DNA from: Micromonospora andamanensis
Lineage (GTDB): Bacteria; Actinomycetota; Actinomycetes; Mycobacteriales; Micromonosporaceae
Direction: 5' to 3'
Assembly (NCBI RefSeq): GCF_016863495.1
Contig: NZ_BOOZ01000047.1
Coordinates: 1 to 57,032, forward strand
Length of the DNA: 57,032 nucleotides
Of the stretch, positions 1-7,768 are shown in pieces; the stretch's first letter is position 1; the number at the start of each line of letters is the position of its first letter. A program made the translations under genes and the position numbers. A model generated the notes under the pieces. That model worked only from the letters and a program-made list of their open reading frames with translations, was not told where the DNA came from and searched no databases.

Positions 1-16
1 TTTGAAACAGCAGGTC

Positions 17-51
17 AGCGGCCTGGTCGAGCGATCTTCGACTAGGCCGCT
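17..51 (-). terminator. Hairpin terminator of the integrase gene
   Basis: A 14-bp stem (17-30 against 38-51, one G-T wobble) with a 7-nt loop. The stop codon of the leftward integrase gene (42-44) lies inside the right arm. It fits an intrinsic terminator, although no clear U-tract follows on the minus strand. Because it lies at the outer end of an integrase gene, part of the attachment site could overlap it. No tRNA 3' end is recognisable in the 41 bases available. Confidence 0.6.
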
Positions 52-1316
52 GATTCGTTCTCCGGCCCGTTTTTCTCACACTTTCTCACATCGGGTTCGC
101 GTGTCACGTTGTCCTGCTCCGTGTCGTCCGCTGCCGTCTCCTTCTCCGTAGTGCCGTACACCGCGCCGAGCGTGCCTCCCGCGGCCTTCAGTGCCTCGTC
201 CTGGGAGTGCACGTAGGTCTTCATGGTGAAGGCCACGTTGGCATGGCCCAGCCAGGCCGAGATCACGGCGGCGGGAACGTTCCGCAGGTGCATCAGCGTG
301 CCGCAGGTGTGCCTGGTGTCGTGCAACCGGATCAGCGGCAGCCCGGCCCGCCTCACCAGCACCTCGAACCGATCGGAGTACGACTCCGGATCCACCTCCT
401 CGCCGACCTCATCCACGAAGACGTGGCTCTCGTTGCAGGTCTGGCACGAGGACCGGTAGTCGCGGCCCGCCTTGAGCCTTTCCTGCGCGCGACGGGACTT
501 GAGGCGGCGCAGCGCCGCGACGAGGGTGTCGTCCAACGGAAGTGTGCGCTTCGAGCGCGCCGACTTCGGCGTGCTGTGGACCACCTGGTCTTTGACGATG
601 ATGCGGGTGACGCAGACGGTCAGGGTCTTGGCCTCCAGATCGATGTCACACCACCGAAGTCCAAGCACCTCTCCGCGCCGGAGGCCATAGAGGCTCAAGC
701 ACCACGCCGCGAAGAGGCGATCCTCGGCGACGTAGGCCAGGAACGCCGCTGCCTGCTCGGCCGTCCACGTCGACATCTCCTTCTGCGGCGCGGTGCCGGG
801 GCTGTCCACCAGGCGTGCCACGTTCCGGACCAGGATTCCCTGCTTGACCGCGTCGTCCAGAGCCTGCGCCAACCTGCCGAGCGTCAGAGTCACGGTCGCA
901 GGGGCCAGGGGGCGACCCTTCTTGCCGACCCGACGGCCCGACTCCAACATCCAGGTGACGAGGTCATCGACCTGCGTCTTCGTGAGCTTCTGAAGAGGGA
1001 TGTGACCCAGCCGCTCGATCACGGGTTTGAGTGAGTTGGCGTAGTTCGTGCGCGTCGACTCCTGGAGCTTGCGACGCCCGGCCAGCCACTCCGGAAGGTG
1101 CTCGGCCACCGTCTTCGCCGAGTCCGCGACGAACGTGCCCTTAGCTGACTCCGCGATGATCTTCGCGCGCTGCTCGCGAGCCTCCTTCAAGGTGTTGTAG
1201 GTGTACGTGCGCTGGTCCCGGCGTCCGTCCGCTTTCCGGCCGACGTCGATGACGAACCGGTAGCGGGTCTTGCCGTTCTTCAGCGTGACCTTCTTGATCG
1301 GGTCCGATTTACTCAC
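42..1316 (-). CDS. int: Tyrosine recombinase (phage/ICE integrase)
   Basis: Site-specific recombinase of 424 residues that integrates and excises the element by a covalent 3'-phosphotyrosyl intermediate. Residues about 1-60 form an arm-binding N-terminus and about 65-165 a SAM-like core-binding domain. The catalytic domain carries R223 (GLRRGE), K251 (TPKSARS), H332 and R335 (LHDTRH), H358 (LGHAN) and the nucleophile Y368. The open frame runs on upstream to 1934. I chose the GTG at 1316 because AAGGAG lies 10 nt before it and family proteins begin here (basic beta-strand region SKSDPIKKV). The gene reads toward the left edge, as expected for an integrase beside its attachment site. The excisionase-like gene lies upstream on the same strand. 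Confidence 0.95.
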   Translation of the reverse strand: MSKSDPIKKVTLKNGKTRYRFVIDVGRKADGRRDQRTYTYNTLKEAREQRAKIIAESAKGTFVADSAKTVAEHLPEWLAGRRKLQESTRTNYANSLKPVIERLGHIPLQKLTKTQVDDLVTWMLESGRRVGKKGRPLAPATVTLTLGRLAQALDDAVKQGILVRNVARLVDSPGTAPQKEMSTWTAEQAAAFLAYVAEDRLFAAWCLSLYGLRRGEVLGLRWCDIDLEAKTLTVCVTRIIVKDQVVHSTPKSARSKRTLPLDDTLVAALRRLKSRRAQERLKAGRDYRSSCQTCNESHVFVDEVGEEVDPESYSDRFEVLVRRAGLPLIRLHDTRHTCGTLMHLRNVPAAVISAWLGHANVAFTMKTYVHSQDEALKAAGGTLGAVYGTTEKETAADDTEQDNVTREPDVRKCEKNGPENESAA

Positions 1317-1390
1317 GTTCTCTCTGCTCCTTCCGCAGATGAGGGGTTGTGGTCGGCCGCTTACGACTCGGCGCCGCACCACACTGGTCC

Positions 1391-1417
1391 CGATTATAGG
1401 TACCGAAATGTGGTACC
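1391..1417 (-). promoter_or_regulatory. Probable int promoter with flanking GGTACC repeats
   Basis: On the minus strand a perfect TATAAT (1393-1398) lies about 75 nt upstream of the integrase start. Two GGTACC hexamers (1399-1404 and 1412-1417, 7 nt apart) sit immediately upstream of it, inside the spacer between the -10 and any -35. No good -35 is visible. The arrangement suggests a regulator-controlled promoter; which protein binds is unknown. Confidence 0.4.
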
Positions 1418-1517
1418 GCATCCCTGGTCGGGTGGCGGATGGTGATAGGCGATGTGAGATGTGGGACCCTCGACTCGCCATGCGGCCCGTTCGATCTGCT
1501 CGCCGAGGAGTTGAGAA

Positions 1518-1766
1518 ATGCCGCGACAGCGACCTGTCGCCAACGACCTGCCGCCGTTGCCCGCACGAGAGAAGCGAGATCAGCAGGTCAAGATCAGGCT
1601 GACGCCGTCGGAGATTGAGAGGCTGGGAGAGCTGCGACCCGACCTCACGCCGCCCGGGATCGTTGCCCAGCTCGTCGACGACGTTCTTACCGGCCGGTAC
1701 CGACCGGCGTGGGCTGCCGGCGCCGCTGAGTCGGCTGAAGAGGGCGGACCTCGGCACTCGGCGTAG
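1518..1766 (+). CDS. Small putative ribbon-helix-helix-like protein
   Basis: An 82-residue protein preceded by GAGGAG 7 nt before ATG. The central stretch QVKIRLTPSEIERLGEL followed by a helical LTPPGIVAQLVDDVL resembles a ribbon-helix-helix DNA-binding fold (beta strand, helix, turn, helix), as in CopG-like or MobC-like proteins. It is divergent from int, shares the 1317-1517 intergenic region with it, and overlaps the 3' end of the convergent excisionase-like gene by 80 bp. Both position and fold suggest a regulator of int/xis. The fold call rests on pattern only, and the gene could be spurious because of the convergent overlap. Confidence 0.45.
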   Translation: MPRQRPVANDLPPLPAREKRDQQVKIRLTPSEIERLGELRPDLTPPGIVAQLVDDVLTGRYRPAWAAGAAESAEEGGPRHSA

Positions 1767-2019
1767 GCTCCTGGTCGCCTGTCTCAGAGAGATCGATGCG
1801 CTCGACCGGCGGCCGTTCAACGCCGACGAGCCGGAGCAGGTCCACCGTACGGACACGGTAAGCGGTCCCAATCCGGAGCAGCGGACACGGGAAGGCCCCC
1901 TGCTTGGCAAGGTCGTAAGCCTTCGTTCGTCCAAGACCCAGCGCGCGAGCGGCCGTCGCCAGATCGACCATCGCGGGTAGCTGTAGCAGTTCGTCCTGGT
2001 TGAGCGTGCTGGTGATCAT
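1687..2019 (-). CDS. xis: Excisionase-like helix-turn-helix protein
   Basis: A 110-residue protein. Residues about 15-65 form a MerR/excisionase-type helix-turn-helix (MVDLATAARALGLGRTKAY, then the wing region GTAYRVRTVDLLRLVGV). Such proteins bend DNA at the attachment site and steer the integrase toward excision. The ATG at 2019 follows GGAGG with a 10-nt spacer. It lies on the same strand as int and about 370 bp upstream of its start, the usual xis-int order in actinomycete elements. The C-terminal 40 residues are low-complexity and overlap the convergent small gene, so the exact end of the functional protein is less certain. Confidence 0.8.
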   Translation of the reverse strand: MITSTLNQDELLQLPAMVDLATAARALGLGRTKAYDLAKQGAFPCPLLRIGTAYRVRTVDLLRLVGVERPPVERIDLSETGDQEPTPSAEVRPLQPTQRRRQPTPVGTGR

Positions 2020-2962
2020 GTCGCTTGGTCCTCCGGTTGAGGTGAGCGGACGCCAAGGCGTCCGGTTGGGGAGGCACCGTCTGGCATGCCTCGGCAACGA
2101 CCATTCCGTTCAGGCGTTTCCCACCGCGCTGCCGCAGGTGGTAACGGCGGGGGCCGGAAGCGGTGGTAACGCGCGTTCGTTCCCTCGACCTCGGGTGAGC
2201 ACCGGGGCAAGACGTGTCTCCAGAGAAGGGTCGCTCCCCGAAGGTGTTCACCCACCTGCTCGCTGGCTTGTTCCTTGAGCGTCCGTTCCCTCTCTGCGTC
2301 TGCCCGTTCGCCGAGACCGAGCCAAACGCCGCTGTACCCAACCGTGGATGAAGGGACAGCGCGCAGCGGGCAGCGCCGCCCTGCCGCTGTTCGCTAGCTA
2401 TGCGCAGCGAAGAGCGGAAGCGGCACGAACAAAGGCCCTACAGGAACAACAACCATGATCCCGAGGAGGGACAGGCACGGTCGAGAGCGATCTCTTGGCC
2501 CGGCTCGCCTTGCGTAGTGCCGGCCACCGTTCCCACGTACGCCGTTCACAGTGGTAACGGCAACGGCGGCGGCGACGTGTTGACAGCAGCATCCCGTAGC
2601 GGCCGTGCCCTTCGTCAGCGGCAACGACTGGCTCCCGACACAGGCGGCCGTATGACGAGACAGCCAGTTCCCGACGCAGCGGACGAGGGCAAGCAGCGCC
2701 GTTGCCACGCCGGCCGGCAGCGCAGGACGGTTCTCCGCGAGGGTTGTGAACACCATGGTCCACGCCGGCTCCCAGGGTCCCAGCGCCTCCATTCCTTGAT
2801 GGACACCGGGCCAGAGGAGAAGAGAACGAACCGGGTCTGGCCGGCGAAGGAACGCTACGGCACGTCGGTGCATCGCCCTGGGAACAGCAGCTCAGGGAAC
2901 AGCGTCCGGGAAGGGCACGGTCCTGCGGGTGCCCACTGCCGCTGGTAGCGAATAACGCCCGA
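2020..2962. other. Gene-poor interval of about 0.94 kb
   Basis: I find no convincing gene here. Open frames exist on both strands, but they are arginine- and proline-rich with no ribosome-binding site and no third-position GC bias. The interval contains GGTAACG-type motifs at 2140, 2165 and 2553, which resemble the element-wide operator. It also holds a short inverted repeat ACTGGCT/AGCCAGT near 2625-2670. A replication origin, a cis-acting transfer site or decayed genes are all possible; nothing visible decides between them. Confidence 0.5.
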
Positions 2963-3067
2963 GTGAACGAGTTCTGCGGCAGCCAACCGGCAACGCTCGA
3001 TCCCGAGCCTGTACTCCGGTACCCGCAGTCAACGGGGCTGGCGGTGCCGGTGGAGGTGACGGAATGA
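2963..3067 (+). CDS. Tiny ORF coupled to the PIN-like gene
   Basis: A 34-codon frame starting at GTG. Its TGA stop (3065-3067) overlaps the ATG of the PIN-like gene as ATGA, the usual sign of translational coupling. Third positions are mostly G or C. No good ribosome-binding site precedes the GTG, and the frame stays open further upstream without a better start. It could be a leader peptide, the tail of a decayed antitoxin gene, or chance. Confidence 0.25.
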   Translation: MNEFCGSQPATLDPEPVLRYPQSTGLAVPVEVTE

Positions 3068-3516
3068 CCAGGCAAGCCGAGGACCGGCGCGAGTGCGCCG
3101 CTGGCGAGGGCCAAGGAACAGAGAGCGGTCTGGACGCCCTGGGCGGCTGGGCTCTCGACGTCGGAGCGCTGGTCGCATTCGCGGAGGCCGACACCTTCGT
3201 CGAAGCCATGGTTGCATCGTGCCGCCGTCGCGGGCAGACCGTGCTGATCTGCGACACGAGCCTTGCCTCGGCGTTGGCGGCGGTGCCGCAACACCGCGCC
3301 CGCCTGGTGCACCTCTGCCAGGAAGCCAGTTCGTGGCTCGCCGAACTGGCGACCGCGGACTCGGCTGCTGTTGTCTCTCGCCTCCCACGTGCTGGCGGCG
3401 ATCTCGGCCTCGCCCATCTCGTTTATGAGGCGGCGCGGCGAGGCTACGCCGTACTCTCCGATCGCCGGGCCGAGGTCCTTGCTGTCGATGCGTCGCTTCT
3501 CGTCGAGGCCGCGTAA
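3064..3516 (+). CDS. PIN-domain-like protein
   Basis: A 150-residue protein with a GGAGGTGA ribosome-binding site just before ATG. The pattern ALDVGALVAFAEAD (first acidic residue after a hydrophobic strand), then VLICDTSLASALAAVP and a C-terminal AVLSDRRAEVLAVDASL, matches the spacing of PIN-like ribonuclease domains found next to mobile-element genes in actinomycetes. If it is a PIN nuclease it would act as a toxin on RNA. No full-length antitoxin gene is next to it; only a 34-codon frame overlaps its start. The four-acid active site is not fully obvious, so the enzyme may be divergent or inactive. Confidence 0.55.
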   Translation: MTRQAEDRRECAAGEGQGTESGLDALGGWALDVGALVAFAEADTFVEAMVASCRRRGQTVLICDTSLASALAAVPQHRARLVHLCQEASSWLAELATADSAAVVSRLPRAGGDLGLAHLVYEAARRGYAVLSDRRAEVLAVDASLLVEAA

Positions 3517-3638
3517 GCGGGTGGCCGTTGGGCTGCCTGGCTCAACCTGACGATTGTCCCGGCGGCACTGTCCTTCAGGATCATCCTTGCGGCCAAGGGC
3601 GCCGTCGCCGTTCCTTTGTTCTTGTGGAATTGTCCCGC

Positions 3639-3670
3639 TGTGCCCGGCCGGCGGATGCCGGCCGGGCACA
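3639..3670. terminator. Bidirectional hairpin between convergent genes
   Basis: A perfect 14-bp inverted repeat (3639-3652 against 3657-3670) with a GGAT tetraloop. It lies between the end of the rightward PIN-like gene and the end (3677) of the leftward accessory operon, so it can terminate both. GC-rich stems without U-tracts are common terminators in actinomycetes. Confidence 0.75.
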
Positions 3671-3676
3671 GTTGAT

Positions 3677-4627
3677 CTATCTGCGAGTCGAGCAGTCGGC
3701 CAGGCTGTGTTCGTACGGGGTGCCGCATCGCACTGCCGAGACGGCTTGGTTTCGTTCGGCGGGGGTCAGGGCGGGCTCGTGTGGCACTGGCGTGCCGGCA
3801 CGTCCTTCAACTTCAATAATGCAACGGCCGGTTTCGTCGTACTCACCGCCGCGCCACGGGTTTCGGCTGCCAATGAGGGGCAGGTAGAGGTAGATGACGT
3901 GGCCGCAGTGCCGGCAGGTGGCGACCTGGGTGCCGCTTCCGTCGGCGAGTTGGGTGTAGGTTCCCTCGGCCAGCGGCACTATCTGCGGATTGGGGAGTCG
4001 AGGAACGCTCTGGTCGGTGTCGGCCTGGCACAGCGTGGTGGCGTGCTGGCCGTACGGCGGTGACCAGACGACCAGGTTGACCGCCGGACGTATGCACGAG
4101 AACTCCGTGCAGGTTGGCGCCAGCGGGCTGGTGGCCTCAAGGCAGAGCAGGCACGACAGGCCCGGATCGTGGTGTCGGCGGCAGGGCTGTTCCGCCGGTA
4201 GCGTCGACGGCCGGGCAAGGTGGAGGTCGAGCAGGTCGACCAGGCGGCGGGCTTCGACGGTGCCGGACGGGGACAGGATCTCGACGAACACGGCGCCGTC
4301 GGGATCCTCCCGGCGGGAGATCACGGCCGAGGGGCGGCCGGTGCTGGGATGCCGTACGGTGTCGCCGAGCCGGACCGGCGTGGTGAACGAGCCTGGGGCC
4401 AAAATCATTGATCGATTCGGGGCACCGGCCAGCAGCCCGCCTCGCTTGCCCACGACGAGACCTTCCACGAACAGGTCGCCATCGTGTTCGGCGCGGACGA
4501 AGGTGATCTCGATGATGACGTCGCGGGTCAGGATGTTGTGGGTGCTGGCGCTGCGGGCGTGGCCGGCCCGGACGCGGGTGTGGTCACCGACCTGTAGTGC
4601 CGGCGTCTGGTGGGTGATGTCGTTCAT
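3677..4627 (-). CDS. Accessory protein with Cys/His clusters, function unknown
   Basis: A 316-residue protein, third in a coupled leftward operon: its ATG overlaps the upstream stop as ATGA, and GGAAGG lies 9 nt before it. The N-terminal half (residues about 10-145) looks like small beta-barrel modules (QVGDHTRVRAGH; LGDTVRHPSTGR), similar in feel to the N-terminus of the gene at 6388-7725. The C-terminal half contains two possible zinc sites: a C/H-rich segment (CRRHHD, CLLCLE, then two more Cys) and a CRHCG motif. I do not recognise a family. Position in a transfer element suggests an accessory or host-interaction role. Confidence 0.8.
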   Translation of the reverse strand: MNDITHQTPALQVGDHTRVRAGHARSASTHNILTRDVIIEITFVRAEHDGDLFVEGLVVGKRGGLLAGAPNRSMILAPGSFTTPVRLGDTVRHPSTGRPSAVISRREDPDGAVFVEILSPSGTVEARRLVDLLDLHLARPSTLPAEQPCRRHHDPGLSCLLCLEATSPLAPTCTEFSCIRPAVNLVVWSPPYGQHATTLCQADTDQSVPRLPNPQIVPLAEGTYTQLADGSGTQVATCRHCGHVIYLYLPLIGSRNPWRGGEYDETGRCIIEVEGRAGTPVPHEPALTPAERNQAVSAVRCGTPYEHSLADCSTRR

Positions 4628-5103
4628 CGCGGGGTGCCTTCCGATGCGTGGGTGAGGGGTTGTGGACGGCTGCCGTTGTCGGGCCGGGGCGGGGCGGTGA
4701 CGGCGAAGGCTTCGAGGCATGAGCCGCAGCGCCGCCAGATGCTGGCGTCCGCGTCATCGGCGTAGAGCAAGTGGCCTGCGGTGCGGTTACGGCTGAGGCG
4801 GTAGCCGGCCAGTAGGAGCCGGCGGGCGGCGTCGGCGCGGGTGACGAGATGCCAGCCGGCGGCCCGCAGGGCAGCTTCGGCATCAGTGGTGGATCGGCTG
4901 CCGATCGGCCGGGCTGGCTGCGCGGCCAGGTTGTCGGCGGCGAGGAGAGGGGCCGAGCGGTCGGCGATGGGACCGCCGTCGGTGTGGGGCCGGATTCCGA
5001 TGAGGCCGGCGCTGCCGGTGGGCAGATGAAGCCATGCCTTGCCGATGCCGCCGGTGCTGGCGAGCCCTAGCAGCACCGACGTGAACGGGCTGGCCGCCCT
5101 CAT
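4624..5103 (-). CDS. Hypothetical accessory protein with CxxC motif
   Basis: A 159-residue protein, middle gene of the three-gene operon, overlapping both neighbours by ATGA junctions. The N-terminus (MRAASPFTSVLLGLAS) is hydrophobic but too short for a clear signal peptide. The middle has ALRAAGWHLVTRADAARRLLLAGYRL, a likely helical region, and the C-terminal third contains WRRCGSC, a possible half zinc site. No family is recognised. Translational coupling to both flanking genes argues for a stoichiometric or shared function. Confidence 0.75.
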   Translation of the reverse strand: MRAASPFTSVLLGLASTGGIGKAWLHLPTGSAGLIGIRPHTDGGPIADRSAPLLAADNLAAQPARPIGSRSTTDAEAALRAAGWHLVTRADAARRLLLAGYRLSRNRTAGHLLYADDADASIWRRCGSCLEAFAVTAPPRPDNGSRPQPLTHASEGTPR

Positions 5104-5726
5104 GGTCGGATCCCCTCACCTGAGGGATCGGCGAAGGCGTGGAGAGCGGCCTGCGCTTCGCGTGCGCGGGCGGTGGCCAGCGGGTCGAGGTCGGCGACAT
5201 CGACGGGCAGGCCCTTGTGGGACGGGGCGTTGTCCTGCGCCCTGGGTGCCGCGTACATCAAAATCCCGTGGGACAGCCAGTACAGGCCCTCGGTGACGGG
5301 GTCTGCGACGGCCGGTTGGCCTTGCGGCCCGATCCGGCACCTGTCGCACAGCCGGCCGGTGGTGCCCGGCGGGGCGGTGAGGCGGCGGGAGCACAGCCAG
5401 CAGGCGATTCCCGCCTCGGGGAGCGTGTCGCCGATCAGGTCCCGGTCCTGCACGACGTGCCGGGCCAGCGGTGCCAGTGCGGCCCAGGTCGGGGTGCGTG
5501 CGGCGCGGGTCCATTCCGCGTCGCTGAGGTCGTCGTCCTCGTCGAGTTGCTGCTCGCGGAGCGCGGTGACGGCGTCGGCGCGATCCCAGATCGCGTACGC
5601 CCACCCGAAGCGGGCGGCGAGCGCGTCGACCAGGAGGCGGGCGTCGGCCTCGACCAGGTCCGGAGGCAGGGCGACGCCGTCGGGCACACCACTGCCCCGG
5701 GCGTGCGGGTCTGCGGCAGAAGGCAT
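5100..5726 (-). CDS. Zinc-ribbon accessory protein, function unknown
   Basis: A 208-residue protein, first gene of the operon that runs to 3677. The ATG at 5726 has GGAG 6 nt upstream, and an in-frame extension to 5813 lacks a better site. Two CxxC knuckles (CWLCSRR and LCDRCRIG, about 20 residues apart) form a likely zinc ribbon around residues 105-135. The N-terminal part is acidic and helical (EADARLLVDALAARFGW). Two GGTAACG motifs lie 55-80 bp upstream. The zinc ribbon suggests nucleic-acid or protein binding; nothing more specific can be said. Confidence 0.8.
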   Translation of the reverse strand: MPSAADPHARGSGVPDGVALPPDLVEADARLLVDALAARFGWAYAIWDRADAVTALREQQLDEDDDLSDAEWTRAARTPTWAALAPLARHVVQDRDLIGDTLPEAGIACWLCSRRLTAPPGTTGRLCDRCRIGPQGQPAVADPVTEGLYWLSHGILMYAAPRAQDNAPSHKGLPVDVADLDPLATARAREAQAALHAFADPSGEGIRP

Positions 5727-5781
5727 GGGGAACTCCAATGAATGTTCAAGCGAAGAGGTGAGCTGAGGAGCCCGGCCGGGT

Positions 5782-5804
5782 GGTAACGCCCGGGGGCGGT
5801 AACG
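5782..5804 (+). promoter_or_regulatory. Putative operator: tandem GGTAACG
   Basis: GGTAACGCC at 5782-5790 and GGTAACGG at 5798-5805, in direct orientation 16 bp apart. They lie 56-79 bp upstream of the first gene of the leftward operon (start 5726). They belong to a set of identical 9-mers found in intergenic regions ahead of mob and tra operons in this window, so they probably bind the same regulator. Confidence 0.55.
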
Positions 5805-5904
5805 GCTGGTCACGCTGGCGGCAACCGTTGCCGGCTACCCTGGGCGGTGCTGACCGTCTGGCGGTCGCACTGGGCTCCATTGGGTTGTAGCGGCCCGGAG
5901 CCCC

Positions 5905-5943
5905 GGCGCTGGCCCACCGACCGTTGTCGCGTGGGCCAGCGCC
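5905..5943 (-). terminator. Hairpin terminator after the 120-residue gene
   Basis: A 13-bp perfect stem (5905-5917 against 5931-5943) with a 13-nt loop, starting 11 bp past the stop of the leftward gene at 5954. It separates that gene from the three-gene operon downstream. Confidence 0.65.
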
Positions 5944-5953
5944 GTCACCGGCA

Positions 5954-6316
5954 TCAGGCCAGCCACTCCATCTCGTGTTGGGAAAGCAGTTGCTGACCCA
6001 GCCAGGTCCGGACGCGGTACCGGTGGACGGCCGCCGGGCCGGACAGCAGGGTGGTTTCCACGTCGACGGGCACCAGGGCGTCAACGACGCGGGTGTACGC
6101 GGCGACGAACGCACCCGGAGCGCCGGGTCCGGCGACCAGCCGGGCCTGTTCGGCGGCGGCGATGGCGCTGATGCCACCGAACACGGTCCCGGAGGTCGGG
6201 GTCAGCGTGGTCAAGATGATGTAGAACGCCTGCTGGCGGGTCGGGGTCGGATTCTCCGCCGGCATCCACCCGGGGCCGGACACCGGCCGGTTGCCGGGGG
6301 CGGTGGTGTCGCCCAT
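5954..6316 (-). CDS. Hypothetical protein, 120 residues
   Basis: The ATG at 6316 follows AGGAGG with a 6-nt spacer, a strong site that decides the start. The N-terminal 25 residues are proline- and glycine-rich; the rest looks helical (RQQAFYIILTTLTP, AIAAAEQARLVAG, FVAAYTRVVDALV) and ends with QQLLSQHEMEWLA. No signal peptide, membrane segment or known motif is seen. It is flanked by a terminator on one side and the 445-residue gene on the other, with a 71-bp gap that could allow co-transcription. Confidence 0.75.
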   Translation of the reverse strand: MGDTTAPGNRPVSGPGWMPAENPTPTRQQAFYIILTTLTPTSGTVFGGISAIAAAEQARLVAGPGAPGAFVAAYTRVVDALVPVDVETTLLSGPAAVHRYRVRTWLGQQLLSQHEMEWLA

Positions 6317-6387
6317 GTGCACCTCCTGGGCACGGGCAGCCAGGGCAGGAGCGGCGCGACGGTCGCTCCTGCCGTGAGCTGCGACTG

Positions 6388-7725
6388 TCAGGGGTGCCGT
6401 CCCGGGCACTCGGCGGTGTGGTGGCGCGGGTCGTCGCCGTGGGTGCAGTAGAGGCCGTCCTGGTTGGCCTCGGTCAGCCCGTAGGTGTAGACCGGCGGGT
6501 AGGCCCGGTCGGTGTCGGCGTAGACCAGGACCCGCCACCGGTCGACGTCCAGCGGGTACGCCTGCCGCAACGCGACGTCCCGCGCGAGCTGCGGTGCCGG
6601 CCCGACGGCCGCGCCGTGGGAGACCGTCTCCCACGCGGTGTGCTCGCGGCCGACCTGCACCGCGTACGCCCGCTCCACCACCATGTCTTGCGGCGCCGGA
6701 GCGTCAGCCGGCGCCAGGTCCGGGACGTCGCGGCGCCGGGGGACACCCCGGTCGTAGGCCAGACACAGCGCGGTGCCCCACGGCCGCGAGAAGGTGCGGC
6801 GGCGGTCCTCGGCGGTCAGACCGATCACCTTGGCGTACCAGCGGTGGTCACGAGGGTGACCGGGATGGGTGCACTGGTACGCGGTGATGTCGAGGATCCG
6901 CAGGTCGGCTCCGTATTCGAGGATCACGTCGCCGACCCGCAGTTCCAGCCGGCCAACCATGTCGTATATGTGGTCGCCGTGCGCGATGGGCCGGGCGTAG
7001 TCGGGGTGTACCCGGGGGCCGTCGGGGTGGAACTGCACCCACCCGCCGGGGACGGGCTCCGGCGGTACGTCGTTGAGGTGCGCGAAGACGCCCTTGTCGC
7101 GCAGTTCCTCGAAGCCGCTGATCGCCAGCCGGCACCAGGTCTCGTCACCGCGGGCGAAGGGGCCGGCAACGGCATCGGTGACACCGCGCAGCGCCTCGTC
7201 CATGGTGTCGTCGGCGTTCTCGACGCCAGCGGCCACACATGCCCGAAACTCCGGCGTGCTGGCCGACTGCTCGATCTCTTTCCACCGCTGCACCGACGTG
7301 ACCGAGGCCGGTTGTGCGTCCTCGGGGGCCAGCAGGAACGTCTGCGAACCGCTGAGGTTCGGCACGGTGCCGGCGTCGGTGACGACGTCGTAGCGCGTCC
7401 GCCGGCCCGCGATGGCGTCGAGGTGGCTGACCGTTGCGGTCGTGGCGCCGGTCTTGACCCGGCTCGGGTGCCACCGGCCGCCGGTGCGCGTGGACGCCTT
7501 GCTCAGGTCGTCGGTGATGAGGATGCGGTCGCCGGCACGCAGCCTGGCGGTGGTCTTCTTGCCCGTCGCGGTCACGATGGGCTCCCTTCCGTCTGGCGGT
7601 TGGTTGTCGTTGGCGGAACCTGGGTGGTAGCGACACCGAGGAACCGCAGAATGTGCGAGAAGAACGTCGGCGGTAGACACGACCGCCGGGGGTGCTCGGG
7701 GCCAGGCCGGGACAGACTGGGTCAT
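6388..7725 (-). CDS. Large hypothetical accessory protein
   Basis: A protein of 445 residues if started at the ATG at 7725 (GGAGG, 8-nt spacer), or 395 if started at the GTG at 7575 (GGGAG just upstream). The extra N-terminal 50 residues have weaker third-position GC bias than the rest, so the shorter form is possible. The core opens with RAGDRILITDDLS and a beta-rich module reminiscent of the N-terminus of the gene at 3677-4627. The middle carries VRVGDVILEYG-type repeats of the same style, and the C-terminus YCTHGDDPRHHTAECPG has Cys/His spacing compatible with a metal site. No family is recognised. Confidence 0.75.
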   Translation of the reverse strand: MTQSVPAWPRAPPAVVSTADVLLAHSAVPRCRYHPGSANDNQPPDGREPIVTATGKKTTARLRAGDRILITDDLSKASTRTGGRWHPSRVKTGATTATVSHLDAIAGRRTRYDVVTDAGTVPNLSGSQTFLLAPEDAQPASVTSVQRWKEIEQSASTPEFRACVAAGVENADDTMDEALRGVTDAVAGPFARGDETWCRLAISGFEELRDKGVFAHLNDVPPEPVPGGWVQFHPDGPRVHPDYARPIAHGDHIYDMVGRLELRVGDVILEYGADLRILDITAYQCTHPGHPRDHRWYAKVIGLTAEDRRRTFSRPWGTALCLAYDRGVPRRRDVPDLAPADAPAPQDMVVERAYAVQVGREHTAWETVSHGAAVGPAPQLARDVALRQAYPLDVDRWRVLVYADTDRAYPPVYTYGLTEANQDGLYCTHGDDPRHHTAECPGRHP

Positions 7726-7768
7726 GAGTGAAGCCTCCATTCCGTGTCGTGGCGTGCCGGTTGCTGAG

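Noticed and set aside
1317..1934. N-terminal extension of the integrase frame (about 205 extra residues)
   Set aside because: Composition is Arg/Ser-rich with no domain, it overlaps the likely promoter and the RHH-like gene, and a strong ribosome-binding site marks the GTG at 1316.
2398..3669. 423-residue leftward open frame
   Set aside because: Antisense to the PIN-like gene and the gene-poor interval; low complexity, no start signal and no conserved pattern. Long antisense frames are common at this GC content.
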